Source: Hyphococcus sp. (GTDB lineage Bacteria > Pseudomonadota > Alphaproteobacteria > Caulobacterales > Parvularculaceae). From it: a DNA stretch of 64,000 nucleotides. Below are positions 49,408-58,478 of this stretch, in pieces (within the stretch, counting starts at the first letter, position 1; each line of letters begins with the position of its first letter). The position numbers were made by a program, and so were the translations under genes. The notes beneath the pieces are model-generated. The model had not been told where the DNA came from and ran no database searches. It worked only from the letters and a program-made list of their open reading frames with translations. The stretch covers positions 682,001-746,000 of the forward strand of contig JANQON010000009.1 in assembly GCA_028289605.1 (NCBI GenBank). Reading direction: 5' to 3'.

Positions 49408-50273
49408 AGCGGTTTTTGATCATGTGCGCCATTCTTGCGCCTGTCTTGTTCGCTTGCGGCGGCAAGGACGACGGCCCTTCAACAAAAGGCGCAACCCCGC
49501 CATGCACGCCCACGCGCGGCGCCGTCGCCGTCGTTTTTCGAGACTCGACCGGAGAAACCCGCCGACTTTCAGTCGACCGCACCGAAGTCACCAATGCGGA
49601 ATTCGGCCGATTTGTTGACGAAACGGGCTACGTTACGCGAGCCGAGCGCGGCCTGCCGGAAGATACGTTCTCCTACCTGCCCGAAGAAGCGCGGCGGCCT
49701 GGATCCGCGGTCTTTACGCCGCCCGAAAAGCCCGGACCGATGGTCCTTTCACGCTGGTGGACTTTCGTTGAGGGCGCCAACTGGCGCCGTCCGGAAGGAC
49801 CACACAGTTCGATAAGCGGTCTTGATCATCATCCGGTTGTTCATATCGCTTATGAAGACGCCGTTGCTTACGCCGGTTGGGCTGGACGCCGCCTGCCATC
49901 GGCGGTGGAGTGGGAGGCGGCGGCCGCCCCCGGAGCGCCGCCATTTCATCCGGATTCGGATGACGCCAATATCTGGACCGGATTTTTTCCGATTAGCAAC
50001 ACGCGCGAAGATGGATACGCGCAGACAGCACCCGCTGGCTGTTATCCGCCCAATGAAAATGGGCTCTATGACGTCGTCGGTAATGTCTGGGAGTGGACGT
50101 CGACGCCTGGCGTCGGAGAGCCTACGGCCATGATCCTCAAAGGCGGCTCTTATGTCTGCGCCAGAAACTTTTGCGCGCGTTATCGCACCGACGCCGAGCA
50201 AGCGCAGGATCCCACTCTTGGCGCGTCTCATATCGGCTTTCGAACGGTCGCCGATATTGAAACGAAAGGATAA
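49404..50273 (+). CDS. Formylglycine-generating enzyme (SUMF1) family lipoprotein
   Basis: MKRFLIMCAILAPVLFACGG; VDRTEVTNAEFGRFVDETGYVT, RRLPSAVEWEAAA, LYDVVGNVWEWTSTP, GGSYVCARNFCARYRT. Confidence 0.9.
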   Translation: MKRFLIMCAILAPVLFACGGKDDGPSTKGATPPCTPTRGAVAVVFRDSTGETRRLSVDRTEVTNAEFGRFVDETGYVTRAERGLPEDTFSYLPEEARRPGSAVFTPPEKPGPMVLSRWWTFVEGANWRRPEGPHSSISGLDHHPVVHIAYEDAVAYAGWAGRRLPSAVEWEAAAAPGAPPFHPDSDDANIWTGFFPISNTREDGYAQTAPAGCYPPNENGLYDVVGNVWEWTSTPGVGEPTAMILKGGSYVCARNFCARYRTDAEQAQDPTLGASHIGFRTVADIETKG

Positions 50274-50277
50274 CGCT

Positions 50278-51561
50278 ATGCGCGAGGCGAGCCCGAACCG
50301 ACGCGGTCTCTTAACCGCCGCCGTCCTGGCGCCGATTGTCGCTGCCGCTGGCGCTCCGGCAGCACATGCAACTGAAAAAACGCCTGAAGGTACGAGAGCG
50401 CTACGCAAAGACCTTGAACAGGCGCGCCTTTCGCCCGTGTTGAAGCGAGCGCTCTTTCCTGACCCTGTGATCATAGAGACTCTAGAGCTCCTGCATGACG
50501 GTGCGGTCTATTACATCCGCGTGCGATCGAGAGACGGCGCTGAGGGCTTTGCCATGACGAACCGCCGCCTTGCCCCCCTCGCAAAGCCAATCATGTTAAA
50601 GCGTTCGCTGCCCTATATGAAAGGCAAAGACGCGCGCGATCTCGACGCCCTTGTCGACGGCGTCTTTGCGCGTGGACTAAACTACAAACACCAGGGAATC
50701 ACCTTTTGGACGGCCGTGTCCTGGGTGGAATTCGCTATCCTTGACATGCTTGGAAACATTGCCGGCCTGCCCGTCGGCGCGTTGATCGGCGACCGCACGC
50801 TCAACCGCACGCATATCTACTACGCCAGCGGCAATCGCGGCAACGCACCGGAAGCAGAAGTCGCCCTGCTCCAAAGCCTTATCGCAAAGTCCGGCGCAAA
50901 AGCGGTGAAGTTCAAACTCGGAGACCGGCTTGACTATAGTGACGCGTCAAACGCGCGCGACGAAGCGCTTATACCGATGGCGCGCCACGCGCTTGGCGAT
51001 AAAACCGCCTTGTTTGTTGACGCGAATAGTTCGTTTGACGTATCGCGCGCGATCGAAACCGGGCGCATGCTCAGCGCGCATGGCTACGATTTTTTCGAGG
51101 AACCTGTGCGTTTCGACGATTTTGACGGCACCAAAGCGGTTGCCGACGCTGTCGATTTGCCCATCGCGGGCGGCGAACAAGAAACGAGCCATTTTCGGTA
51201 TCGCTGGTTGATCGAAAACGACGCCGTACAAATCGTACAGCCGGATGTCCTGTTGGGCGGCGGTTATGTTCGCGCAACCCGCATTGCGCGCATGGCGGCG
51301 GTCGCGGGCAAACCGATCGTCCCACACATTTCTGGCTGGGGGCTAGGCTTCCTCCATATTCTCCACTTTGCATCAGCAACGCCGAATATCGGTCCGTATC
51401 AGGAGTTTAAAGGGGACAAAGACGGGATCCCTTACGAGGTCATAGGGTCTGGCGCGCCCTTGCAGGTCGCGAACGGCGCCGTCGACATACCAACCGGCCC
51501 CGGGCTCGGTATCCGATTCGACCCGGATTACGTGAGGGCATTGAAGCAGGTTGAAGTTTAG
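50278..51561 (+). CDS. Tat-exported enolase-superfamily protein (paralogue of 27706..28959)
   Basis: NRRGLLTAAVLAPIVAAAGAPAAHA; KAVKFKLGD, ALFVDANSSFD, FFEEPVRF, GGEQETS, QPDVLLGGG, PHISGWG. Confidence 0.86.
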   Translation: MREASPNRRGLLTAAVLAPIVAAAGAPAAHATEKTPEGTRALRKDLEQARLSPVLKRALFPDPVIIETLELLHDGAVYYIRVRSRDGAEGFAMTNRRLAPLAKPIMLKRSLPYMKGKDARDLDALVDGVFARGLNYKHQGITFWTAVSWVEFAILDMLGNIAGLPVGALIGDRTLNRTHIYYASGNRGNAPEAEVALLQSLIAKSGAKAVKFKLGDRLDYSDASNARDEALIPMARHALGDKTALFVDANSSFDVSRAIETGRMLSAHGYDFFEEPVRFDDFDGTKAVADAVDLPIAGGEQETSHFRYRWLIENDAVQIVQPDVLLGGGYVRATRIARMAAVAGKPIVPHISGWGLGFLHILHFASATPNIGPYQEFKGDKDGIPYEVIGSGAPLQVANGAVDIPTGPGLGIRFDPDYVRALKQVEV

Positions 51562-51611
51562 AGGCGCCAGCATTCGCGCTCGCCCGAGCGCTGCCAATTA
51601 GGGAGACGACA

Positions 51612-52514
51612 TTGTCCGAGTATTATTGTCATGCCGTACATGGGGATGATTGCGCCGCGCTCATACAGGCGTCTCCGTTGATCAGCGAGAACACAAAGCG
51701 TGTAGCGCGGGAATATGGAATGCTGATGCGCATGGGGTCCGTCTTGCGCGCAGGCGGTACGCTTGTTTCGCCGGCGCTAACAGCAATTCGCAACAGCGGC
51801 GCCGGCGTCAATCCGCGCATCGCCGACCGCAGGCTGGCGATCGCCTTCTCACAGCTTTCTCACCGCGCAGCGGACGGGTATTTTAAACCAGTCTATCGTG
51901 AATTGACCCCGGAATACTACGAGAACGATTTCGCAGCCACGCCCAGCGACATCCGAATCATGCATGACATTGCAGTCTATCATGCGCGTAAAAACATGAA
52001 ACTTGCCGACGGCGATCCAAAGTACGACGCACTGATATTTCAACATATCGTTCCGTTGAGCGACGACCAATCTCCCGCCGATGCGCGGTTTCTGGAAACA
52101 GTCTTCGGTGGGCGCGTCATTCAGGAGTTGTTGGGTCTACATGATCTCTTTCCCAAAAACGCAGACACCATTCAAAAGCTCAAAGCGTACATAATGGCGC
52201 TGGATCCCATTTACATTGACACGGTGCGCTACGCCGACATGGCGGCGCAGCCCTTCATCAATCATGTTCAGCGTTACATCATCGAGCCAAACTTTTACGA
52301 TCCCGACGATCCGTTTATCTCGCTCGCCGTAGACATCCAGAATGGATCGACGCCGGATCGCGCACGACTAGCCGCCGCCAAGGCGGCTGATCCGCAAGGC
52401 CTGTCGCAATGGGGCGCGACGCTGGCGCTGGGTGTGCGTTATTACGAGGCCGCGCAAGCCTATATGGATGGCGACATCGACCTCGGCGCGTTTGAGGAGA
52501 TTGCACTGTCATGA
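51612..52514 (+). CDS. Protein of unknown function (300 aa)
   Basis: Probable TTG start after AGGGAG; coupled between enolase-like gene and the next ORF; no family recognised. Confidence 0.65.
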   Translation: MSEYYCHAVHGDDCAALIQASPLISENTKRVAREYGMLMRMGSVLRAGGTLVSPALTAIRNSGAGVNPRIADRRLAIAFSQLSHRAADGYFKPVYRELTPEYYENDFAATPSDIRIMHDIAVYHARKNMKLADGDPKYDALIFQHIVPLSDDQSPADARFLETVFGGRVIQELLGLHDLFPKNADTIQKLKAYIMALDPIYIDTVRYADMAAQPFINHVQRYIIEPNFYDPDDPFISLAVDIQNGSTPDRARLAAAKAADPQGLSQWGATLALGVRYYEAAQAYMDGDIDLGAFEEIALS

Positions 52515-53521
52515 GGAATACGCCAATTGCAAAACCCGCCAGCGCCTTTTTTCAACGGCGCGAATTCCTCGCGCTTTTGACGGCAAGCGCTTTGGCGCCA
52601 AACTTTTCTTTTGCGACGCAGACGATCGTAAGGGGCGCTGATGCGCCGTCGCTCGCCAGAGCCGCCGTCATTCATGACGCGTTGCTTCTCCTTATCAGCG
52701 ACGATGACGTCACAGGCGAATGGCGCGACATGCTTGCGCCCTTGCCAAGCGGCAAAGCGTGGGAATTTTCCTATGCTTACGGCGCTGCCAGTCTCGGCCA
52801 CGATTCCCAATTAGCGTTGGATGTTGTCGCCGACGTCCAACAAGGCTGGTCCACTCGCAAACCGGCGTTTCTCGATCTGCAACGATACAAAGGCGGAATG
52901 ATGGAGCGAAGCCTGCACGTTGCCCTTGGCTGGGCGGCGAATCGGGCCGCTGAGTCGATTCTGTTTGCCGATACGGCGGATCTGACGGACTCTGCCTTGA
53001 TCGTCGACGGCGTATTTCTCCGGGCCATATCGGGCATGACCCGCGTTCGGAAAGCCCACGCGAAGCGTATTTTCCGCATTCTCTACGAACGCGCCTTTAT
53101 CATGATGCATACGCTGGAACCCGATCTTGACGGTCCGGGCGGGCTCGATATCGCCGCGATGCATGAAGTGAAGAATCCCGATCAGCAACACATCAATAGG
53201 TTCATCGATGCGTATGCTGACTGGGTGGAGAGTATCGACGGCGAATGCGACAGGCTCGCGGAAGCCATGGCCGCCGCCCCGCCCCGACGCTTTCCGTCAG
53301 GCGCGAAATTCTATGATCGGAACGATCCAATAATCCGAACCGTCGACATGATACGCCAGGGTCTTGGCAACGCCCAAAAACCTGGCCGTTGGTTCAACCA
53401 AGTTGGGGAAAGTCGATACGCAATGGCGGTTTCAAGAGCATATCGCGGCGCCCGCTTTGTGCTTGAAGCGGCGCGGGGCGACCGCCCGGCGTCGGACGTC
53501 AATTTCATCGTTGCAGATTAG
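52511..53521 (+). CDS. Exported protein of unknown function with Tat-type signal (336 aa)
   Basis: FFQRREFLALLTASALAPNFSFA; 4-bp overlap with upstream ORF; mostly helical sequence. Confidence 0.65.
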   Translation: MRNTPIAKPASAFFQRREFLALLTASALAPNFSFATQTIVRGADAPSLARAAVIHDALLLLISDDDVTGEWRDMLAPLPSGKAWEFSYAYGAASLGHDSQLALDVVADVQQGWSTRKPAFLDLQRYKGGMMERSLHVALGWAANRAAESILFADTADLTDSALIVDGVFLRAISGMTRVRKAHAKRIFRILYERAFIMMHTLEPDLDGPGGLDIAAMHEVKNPDQQHINRFIDAYADWVESIDGECDRLAEAMAAAPPRRFPSGAKFYDRNDPIIRTVDMIRQGLGNAQKPGRWFNQVGESRYAMAVSRAYRGARFVLEAARGDRPASDVNFIVAD

Positions 53522-53577
53522 ACGAAAGCGTAGCGTCGTTCGTTTCTGCTAAATCAGTTGCCGGCGCAGGAAGACAT

Positions 53578-55830
53578 CTATCGTTGCAACGCGAACGCTC
53601 TCGCGGCAAGATCGAAGCGAACTGATCCGAAATCGCCAAGCTGCAGCGATAGTGTTCCTGCTTGCGCATCTTGTTGAATGACCTTGACCGGCGCCGCGGC
53701 AGGGGCCGCGCCCTTCTCTGTCGTGATGATCCAGGCGAAGATGACGTTGCCGGCAACGTTGGTTTCATACACCGCCAAGGGCGCGGCGATTTGCTGATTA
53801 TAGAACGGACTGTACCAGCCCCGGAACGGGTCCTCTTGACCTTTCACAAGTTCCGCCTGCGCGTCATTGAGACCGATGAGTTGCAAACGAATATTGGCGA
53901 CGCCCTCATCCGCGCTTGACACGTCGAGGCCGTCCATCGACGCGCCGACCTCTGGGTGAAAGTGCCAGTGACTGGTCAATGAGCGCGGGCGGTCGGTTTC
54001 CATCCAGTCGACAACTACCCAGCCAAAATCGTTGATGTAGGCGACCGAACGATGATGGAGTGCTTCGCCTTCAAGACTTTCATAGCCATTGTCGAAGGCG
54101 CCGAAGCCTACGGTGTACGTGTCCGTGATCATGGCGTGCGACGGATCCATCGGCTCGGCGAACTCGAGCGCGTCGGGGTTTTGCTGCTTGCCGTCGACCA
54201 AGATCAGGTTCGCGCCGCGCGTAGACCGGACGTAATTCGTCATCGGCACGTCTTTGTAGATATAACGCCCGGTATCGACAATGAGGTCGCGCCCGCCGCT
54301 CGCCATGGCGAATTGCAGAATGTCATTATGCTGGTGGGAAATGCCCCAGGGACCGAACTCAAAGATGCTCCAGTCGGCGTCCGCGTCCCAACCGGATCGT
54401 GCGAAGAGCTGCCCCGACCAGGGCCAGAAACGAGACGGTCCGGTCGCCGGTTCAATACCCTCACCGCCGTTGGTGGCGATGTAGCGCCATTCGTCATTGT
54501 CGAAGAGGTCGGCAAGACGCATCACGATTGGGCGCACAAAGTCTCTATCGGCATTATTATTGAGAGGGATGGCGCCGTCAGGCCGCATCGACCAAGCCAT
54601 GAACTCACCCATGCTTTCGATCCGGTCTTCGAACGCTGCCGGCGGCTGATAACCTGAAGCGCGCATGAACTCGACATATTGTTTAAAGTAATCAAGAACA
54701 GTGCGGTGGTAGTGCGATGAGAGTTCTTTCTGGACCCCGTCGGGATAGATTTGGAAGTCCAATTCTTCGACGAGGACAGTGAGAGCGTACTCACGCCAGA
54801 CGGCGGCGTCTTTAAACTCCGGCCAGGCGGCGGCGGCATGGGAAAGGCCAATCATCTCCTTGATCGCATGGTTGTGTTTGCGACGGTGGTATTTCTTCGT
54901 ATGGATTGCTTGATCATAGACAGCCGACAGCATCATCAGCCGCGCCGCATCGGAGAAAGCCGTTTCATCCTGAAGGTAGTAAAAAACTTGCGGCCATGAT
55001 TGCAACAATCGCGTCGCCGTCGACATCGGTCTCCAAACGCCGGGAAACTCTTTATCATTCTCCGCATCCGGAGGGATCGGGTTAGACGTTACGAAATCGA
55101 GGATTGCGGCGTCGATGTAGGCCGCGAGCGCCGGATCACCGGTAACTTCATACTGCTTTAAAAGCGGCAGAAAGTGGAAGTGGCGATTGAGAAAAACCTC
55201 CCACTGAAAGTCACCTTTGGGGCCGCGATCCAACCAGTCGATGCGGCCGTTTGGGAGGCGCCTTACTTCGGCCTTCACCGACTGAAAGGTGTAAATATCT
55301 GCGAGGGTTTCTTGCGCAAGGGGACCGAAATCGTCGTAGCCGCCTGGATCGTGCACGCCGGTTCGGCCCTTTAGCCACGAACCGTTGTCGGTGGTTCGGT
55401 AGTAGGCTGCTATCGCCTCCATGGCCGCAGGCGCATCGCCGACGTCAGCAGCCGCCTTAGCACGCTCAAAGCCTGGGTGATCGAGGTTTAAGCGTTCAAG
55501 GAGACGTTTTGCTTTGTCCGGAAAAGCATCGGCAAACTCGCGCGCCGTGACAATGTCCGGCGTGGGGCTGAGCTCGCGAGGGTCGGGGCCATAATCAGTG
55601 TAGCTAAAAACGTCACGGGACACGCCGTATGGGCGCTCGTCGGGACGTAAACCTTCGAGCGATGCACGGATCTTGGCAATGCGATCCGTAGAGACGTCCA
55701 GCGTGTCTACGTGGGCTTGCGATGTTGCAGCGGCCTCGTCAGGGTCGCCGCTGCTTTCCGGTTCCTCACTGCCGCACGCGCCAACAAGAAAGAGGAGAGC
55801 CGCAACCCGGACCGGCGAAACCATATGCAT
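53578..55830 (-). CDS. Heparinase II/III-like polysaccharide lyase, lipoprotein
   Basis: MHMVSPVRVAALLFLVGACGSEE lipobox; helical toroid then FGPWGISHQHNDILQFAMASGGRDLIVDTGRYIY and WHFHPEV. Start moved from 56214, whose extension overlaps the CapA gene. Confidence 0.85.
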   Translation of the reverse strand: MHMVSPVRVAALLFLVGACGSEEPESSGDPDEAAATSQAHVDTLDVSTDRIAKIRASLEGLRPDERPYGVSRDVFSYTDYGPDPRELSPTPDIVTAREFADAFPDKAKRLLERLNLDHPGFERAKAAADVGDAPAAMEAIAAYYRTTDNGSWLKGRTGVHDPGGYDDFGPLAQETLADIYTFQSVKAEVRRLPNGRIDWLDRGPKGDFQWEVFLNRHFHFLPLLKQYEVTGDPALAAYIDAAILDFVTSNPIPPDAENDKEFPGVWRPMSTATRLLQSWPQVFYYLQDETAFSDAARLMMLSAVYDQAIHTKKYHRRKHNHAIKEMIGLSHAAAAWPEFKDAAVWREYALTVLVEELDFQIYPDGVQKELSSHYHRTVLDYFKQYVEFMRASGYQPPAAFEDRIESMGEFMAWSMRPDGAIPLNNNADRDFVRPIVMRLADLFDNDEWRYIATNGGEGIEPATGPSRFWPWSGQLFARSGWDADADWSIFEFGPWGISHQHNDILQFAMASGGRDLIVDTGRYIYKDVPMTNYVRSTRGANLILVDGKQQNPDALEFAEPMDPSHAMITDTYTVGFGAFDNGYESLEGEALHHRSVAYINDFGWVVVDWMETDRPRSLTSHWHFHPEVGASMDGLDVSSADEGVANIRLQLIGLNDAQAELVKGQEDPFRGWYSPFYNQQIAAPLAVYETNVAGNVIFAWIITTEKGAAPAAAPVKVIQQDAQAGTLSLQLGDFGSVRFDLAARAFALQR

Positions 55831-55882
55831 CAATGCCTCCATCAATTCCCGGCCGCACACAGCGCCGCGGCAGCAGCGTCGG

Positions 55883-57166
55883 TCACGGTGCGCTGCCGAC
55901 GCCATCGATAACGACGTAATCGTCGGCCCAGGAAAACGGGTTGCCGGCATCGGCGGCGCGGGCGCGCAGGTGCATGTCATACATGACGTAACGTCCCACC
56001 GGACTGCCGGGCTTGTAGATTCGGAGTTGGTCATCGCCCCAAACGTCTCGCCAGATCGGTGCGAATTCCGCTCCCGTGACGCCGTTCTTGTTCGCTTTGA
56101 TACGGACAAGAATGCCTTCAGGATAACGCTGAGATCTATTTCCGCTGACGGGCCGCCAATTGCGGCGGTCGTCGAACAGGCCTTGTCCAGAATCATAAAT
56201 GATTGGTTTGCCATTATAGATCTCCACCGGCTTCATACGATGGGAGCCATGGCCAAACACGACATCCGCGCCTGCATCGATGCAGAGCCGAGCGATATCA
56301 TCTTCATACCCGACAATTTCATTGGCGTCCGACAGTCCCCAATGGAACGATACGATTTGAAGGTCTGTCTTTTTTGCGAGCGCTTTGATATCGGCGCGAA
56401 GCGCTTCGCCGGACGGCGGATGGATATTGAGGACATTGTCAAGCGGCCGCCCTGGTTTGCGCGCCAAATTTGACACTTTAAACGCGGTGTCCACGCGAAT
56501 AGGCGCGACGCCGGGACTGTCTTCGCCAGCGACGTGATCATGCAAGTCATACAGCGCTGTATACTGAAGGATTCCCACGCGAACACCATCGCGCTTTAAT
56601 ATGACCGGTTTACGCGCAGCGGCCATATCCTTGCCGCCGCCGGTTGTTGCAATCCCAGCCTTGTCAAGCACACTCAGGCTGCGCAGCAGGGCCGCCGGGG
56701 GCGCGGAGACGTTGTTCGCGACGCCAACCGCGTCGAAGCCGGCGGCAACCAACCCCTCGACCTGGTCGGGATTGGAATGGCGCCAATCCTTATTGCGAAT
56801 GTCGCTTTTGCGCGGATCGTCGGTTCCCCCGGCAAAAGGCCCTTCAAGATTGGCGAAGGCGACATCTGCAGCCTTCAGGGTCGGGATCAATGCGCCAAAA
56901 GCCGCGCCCGGATTGTCACGATAAGAGATGTTGGTGTCGCCGAGCAGGAGAATATCGATCTCACCCTCAGCCTTTTCAGACCATTGCCAGGCCTTTCCTG
57001 CTTCGCCCACTCCCTGCAAAACATATTGGGAAGACGGTTCGCCAGTCGGTTCCATGCTGTCTGTGTTTTCGGGCCAGAAAAATGGCGCCTCCTGCTGCGC
57101 GTCCGCGGGAAACGCCATCAAGGAAAATGCCGCGATTACCGCTGCCGACGCATTCCGCCTCAGCAT
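55883..57166 (-). CDS. CapA/PGA_cap-type metallophosphatase-like exported protein
   Basis: Signal MLRRNASAAVIAAFSLMAFPADAQ; GDTNISY, VAFANLEGPF, VSFHWG, ADVVFGHGSHRMKPVEIYNGKPIIYDSGQ. Confidence 0.8.
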   Translation of the reverse strand: MLRRNASAAVIAAFSLMAFPADAQQEAPFFWPENTDSMEPTGEPSSQYVLQGVGEAGKAWQWSEKAEGEIDILLLGDTNISYRDNPGAAFGALIPTLKAADVAFANLEGPFAGGTDDPRKSDIRNKDWRHSNPDQVEGLVAAGFDAVGVANNVSAPPAALLRSLSVLDKAGIATTGGGKDMAAARKPVILKRDGVRVGILQYTALYDLHDHVAGEDSPGVAPIRVDTAFKVSNLARKPGRPLDNVLNIHPPSGEALRADIKALAKKTDLQIVSFHWGLSDANEIVGYEDDIARLCIDAGADVVFGHGSHRMKPVEIYNGKPIIYDSGQGLFDDRRNWRPVSGNRSQRYPEGILVRIKANKNGVTGAEFAPIWRDVWGDDQLRIYKPGSPVGRYVMYDMHLRARAADAGNPFSWADDYVVIDGVGSAP

Positions 57167-57682
57167 GTCGCGCTACCTGCGATGTTCATGTCGATCATGT
57201 TGAGCAATGATTGGTCTCCAAGCGACACGTTGGCGGCATCGCAGCATAAACGGATACGTTGACGGAGGAATTTTTCACAATGTGGACGCTTGCAGCAGCC
57301 GTCCCTGGCGTCGGCAGCGATGGTATTCGTAACGTCAATGCACATCAGCGAAAAACAGCAATGACCGATTTACTGCGGCGCAATCATTGTGCGACCTTGC
57401 AGGGCTCAGATTGTTTGACCTGAAGAACAGGCCTTAGTCGCACGGGGAGAATTAGAAATACAACGGCCCGCACCGTTGGACAGACGACGAGATTTGCCGT
57501 CAGAGAGCGTCAGCCGAAAATTGCTGATGCAGTCGCCGGCGATGCCATCTAGGAAAAAACGGCCTTTGTGATGGGTCTCGTCAATCCGAACCGCTGAAAC
57601 GAATCCAATTGACGTCCGCATTCAGCCGAACGCCGTCGCTTCGAAGTCTCCGCTGATAGTCGGAACGCACTTGTCGCGGCGT

Positions 57683-58450
57683 CTAATGCGTCTTTCGCTG
57701 CTGACGTTTGTGATTTCGTCGCAAGACTACGAGCGCTGCCAATCCGAATAGCGGCGCGATCGGCGGCACGGGCACGATCGCAATATTGTCAAGATCCGAG
57801 GACAATCCGCCCAGGACGCCTGCGAACAACGAAATTGAGGAAAACGTAAGCGGATCGATGATGATACTGAACAAAAATGTGTCAGCGACGGAGAAATCAG
57901 TATCCGGCGTGTCAGAATCAGCAAGGAACAGTATATCCAGCAACGGGCCGGCAAATGACGCATCATCCTGCAAGGTCAGCCCCGCTTCCGCTGTGGCGAA
58001 CTCAAGCGTTGTGTCGTCCACCGAAACAGACGCCGCAACATCGTAGACCAGTTCAAACACCAGCTCTACACTGTCTGTAGACGACATATTTTCGATCAGT
58101 ACAAAGCCGTCTCCAAATGCGAACGAGTCAGCGAGCCCAATCCCAGTCGCCTCGCCTGTTGCGGCGAGCTCAATCCCAATGGGCGTAGTAAGAAGCGAAG
58201 TTGGCGTCGCCGGTGACAACGTGGTTGACGCAGAACTTGTTGCGTCGCCACTGGAGTCCTCGAGCGTGTCAACTAGCACCGTCTCTCCGTCGACCGACAC
58301 TTCCGCCGGTCCAGTCCCGGTTGACGTTGCGCTGATGAGCGACAACGTCGCATCGACTGACGCACTGTAAATGGCTGCGCCGTGCGCTGACGCGAAAAAA
58401 GCGCCGCATGCAGCAATGACCGAAAATCCAGCTTTGAATAGATTACACAT
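57683..58450 (-). CDS. Exported protein with PEP/VPxxP-CTERM-like sorting tail
   Basis: Signal peptide MCNLFKAGFSVIAACGAFFASAHGA; C-terminus VPVPPIAPLFGLAALVVLRRNHKRQQRKTH (VP motif, TM helix, basic tail). Confidence 0.7.
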   Translation of the reverse strand: MCNLFKAGFSVIAACGAFFASAHGAAIYSASVDATLSLISATSTGTGPAEVSVDGETVLVDTLEDSSGDATSSASTTLSPATPTSLLTTPIGIELAATGEATGIGLADSFAFGDGFVLIENMSSTDSVELVFELVYDVAASVSVDDTTLEFATAEAGLTLQDDASFAGPLLDILFLADSDTPDTDFSVADTFLFSIIIDPLTFSSISLFAGVLGGLSSDLDNIAIVPVPPIAPLFGLAALVVLRRNHKRQQRKTH

Positions 58451-58478
58451 GATGATGACCCTTACCCCATCTCAGATC

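Noticed and set aside
57211-57221. TTGGTCTCCAA dyad upstream of the CapA gene
   Set aside because: Spacing differs from the TTGGYCTGACCAA family by two bases; could be chance. Not counted as a regulon site.
57406-57621. 71-aa ORF in the 57.2-57.7 kb gap
   Set aside because: No signal or domain seen; the gap may be plain non-coding sequence, but I cannot support a gene.
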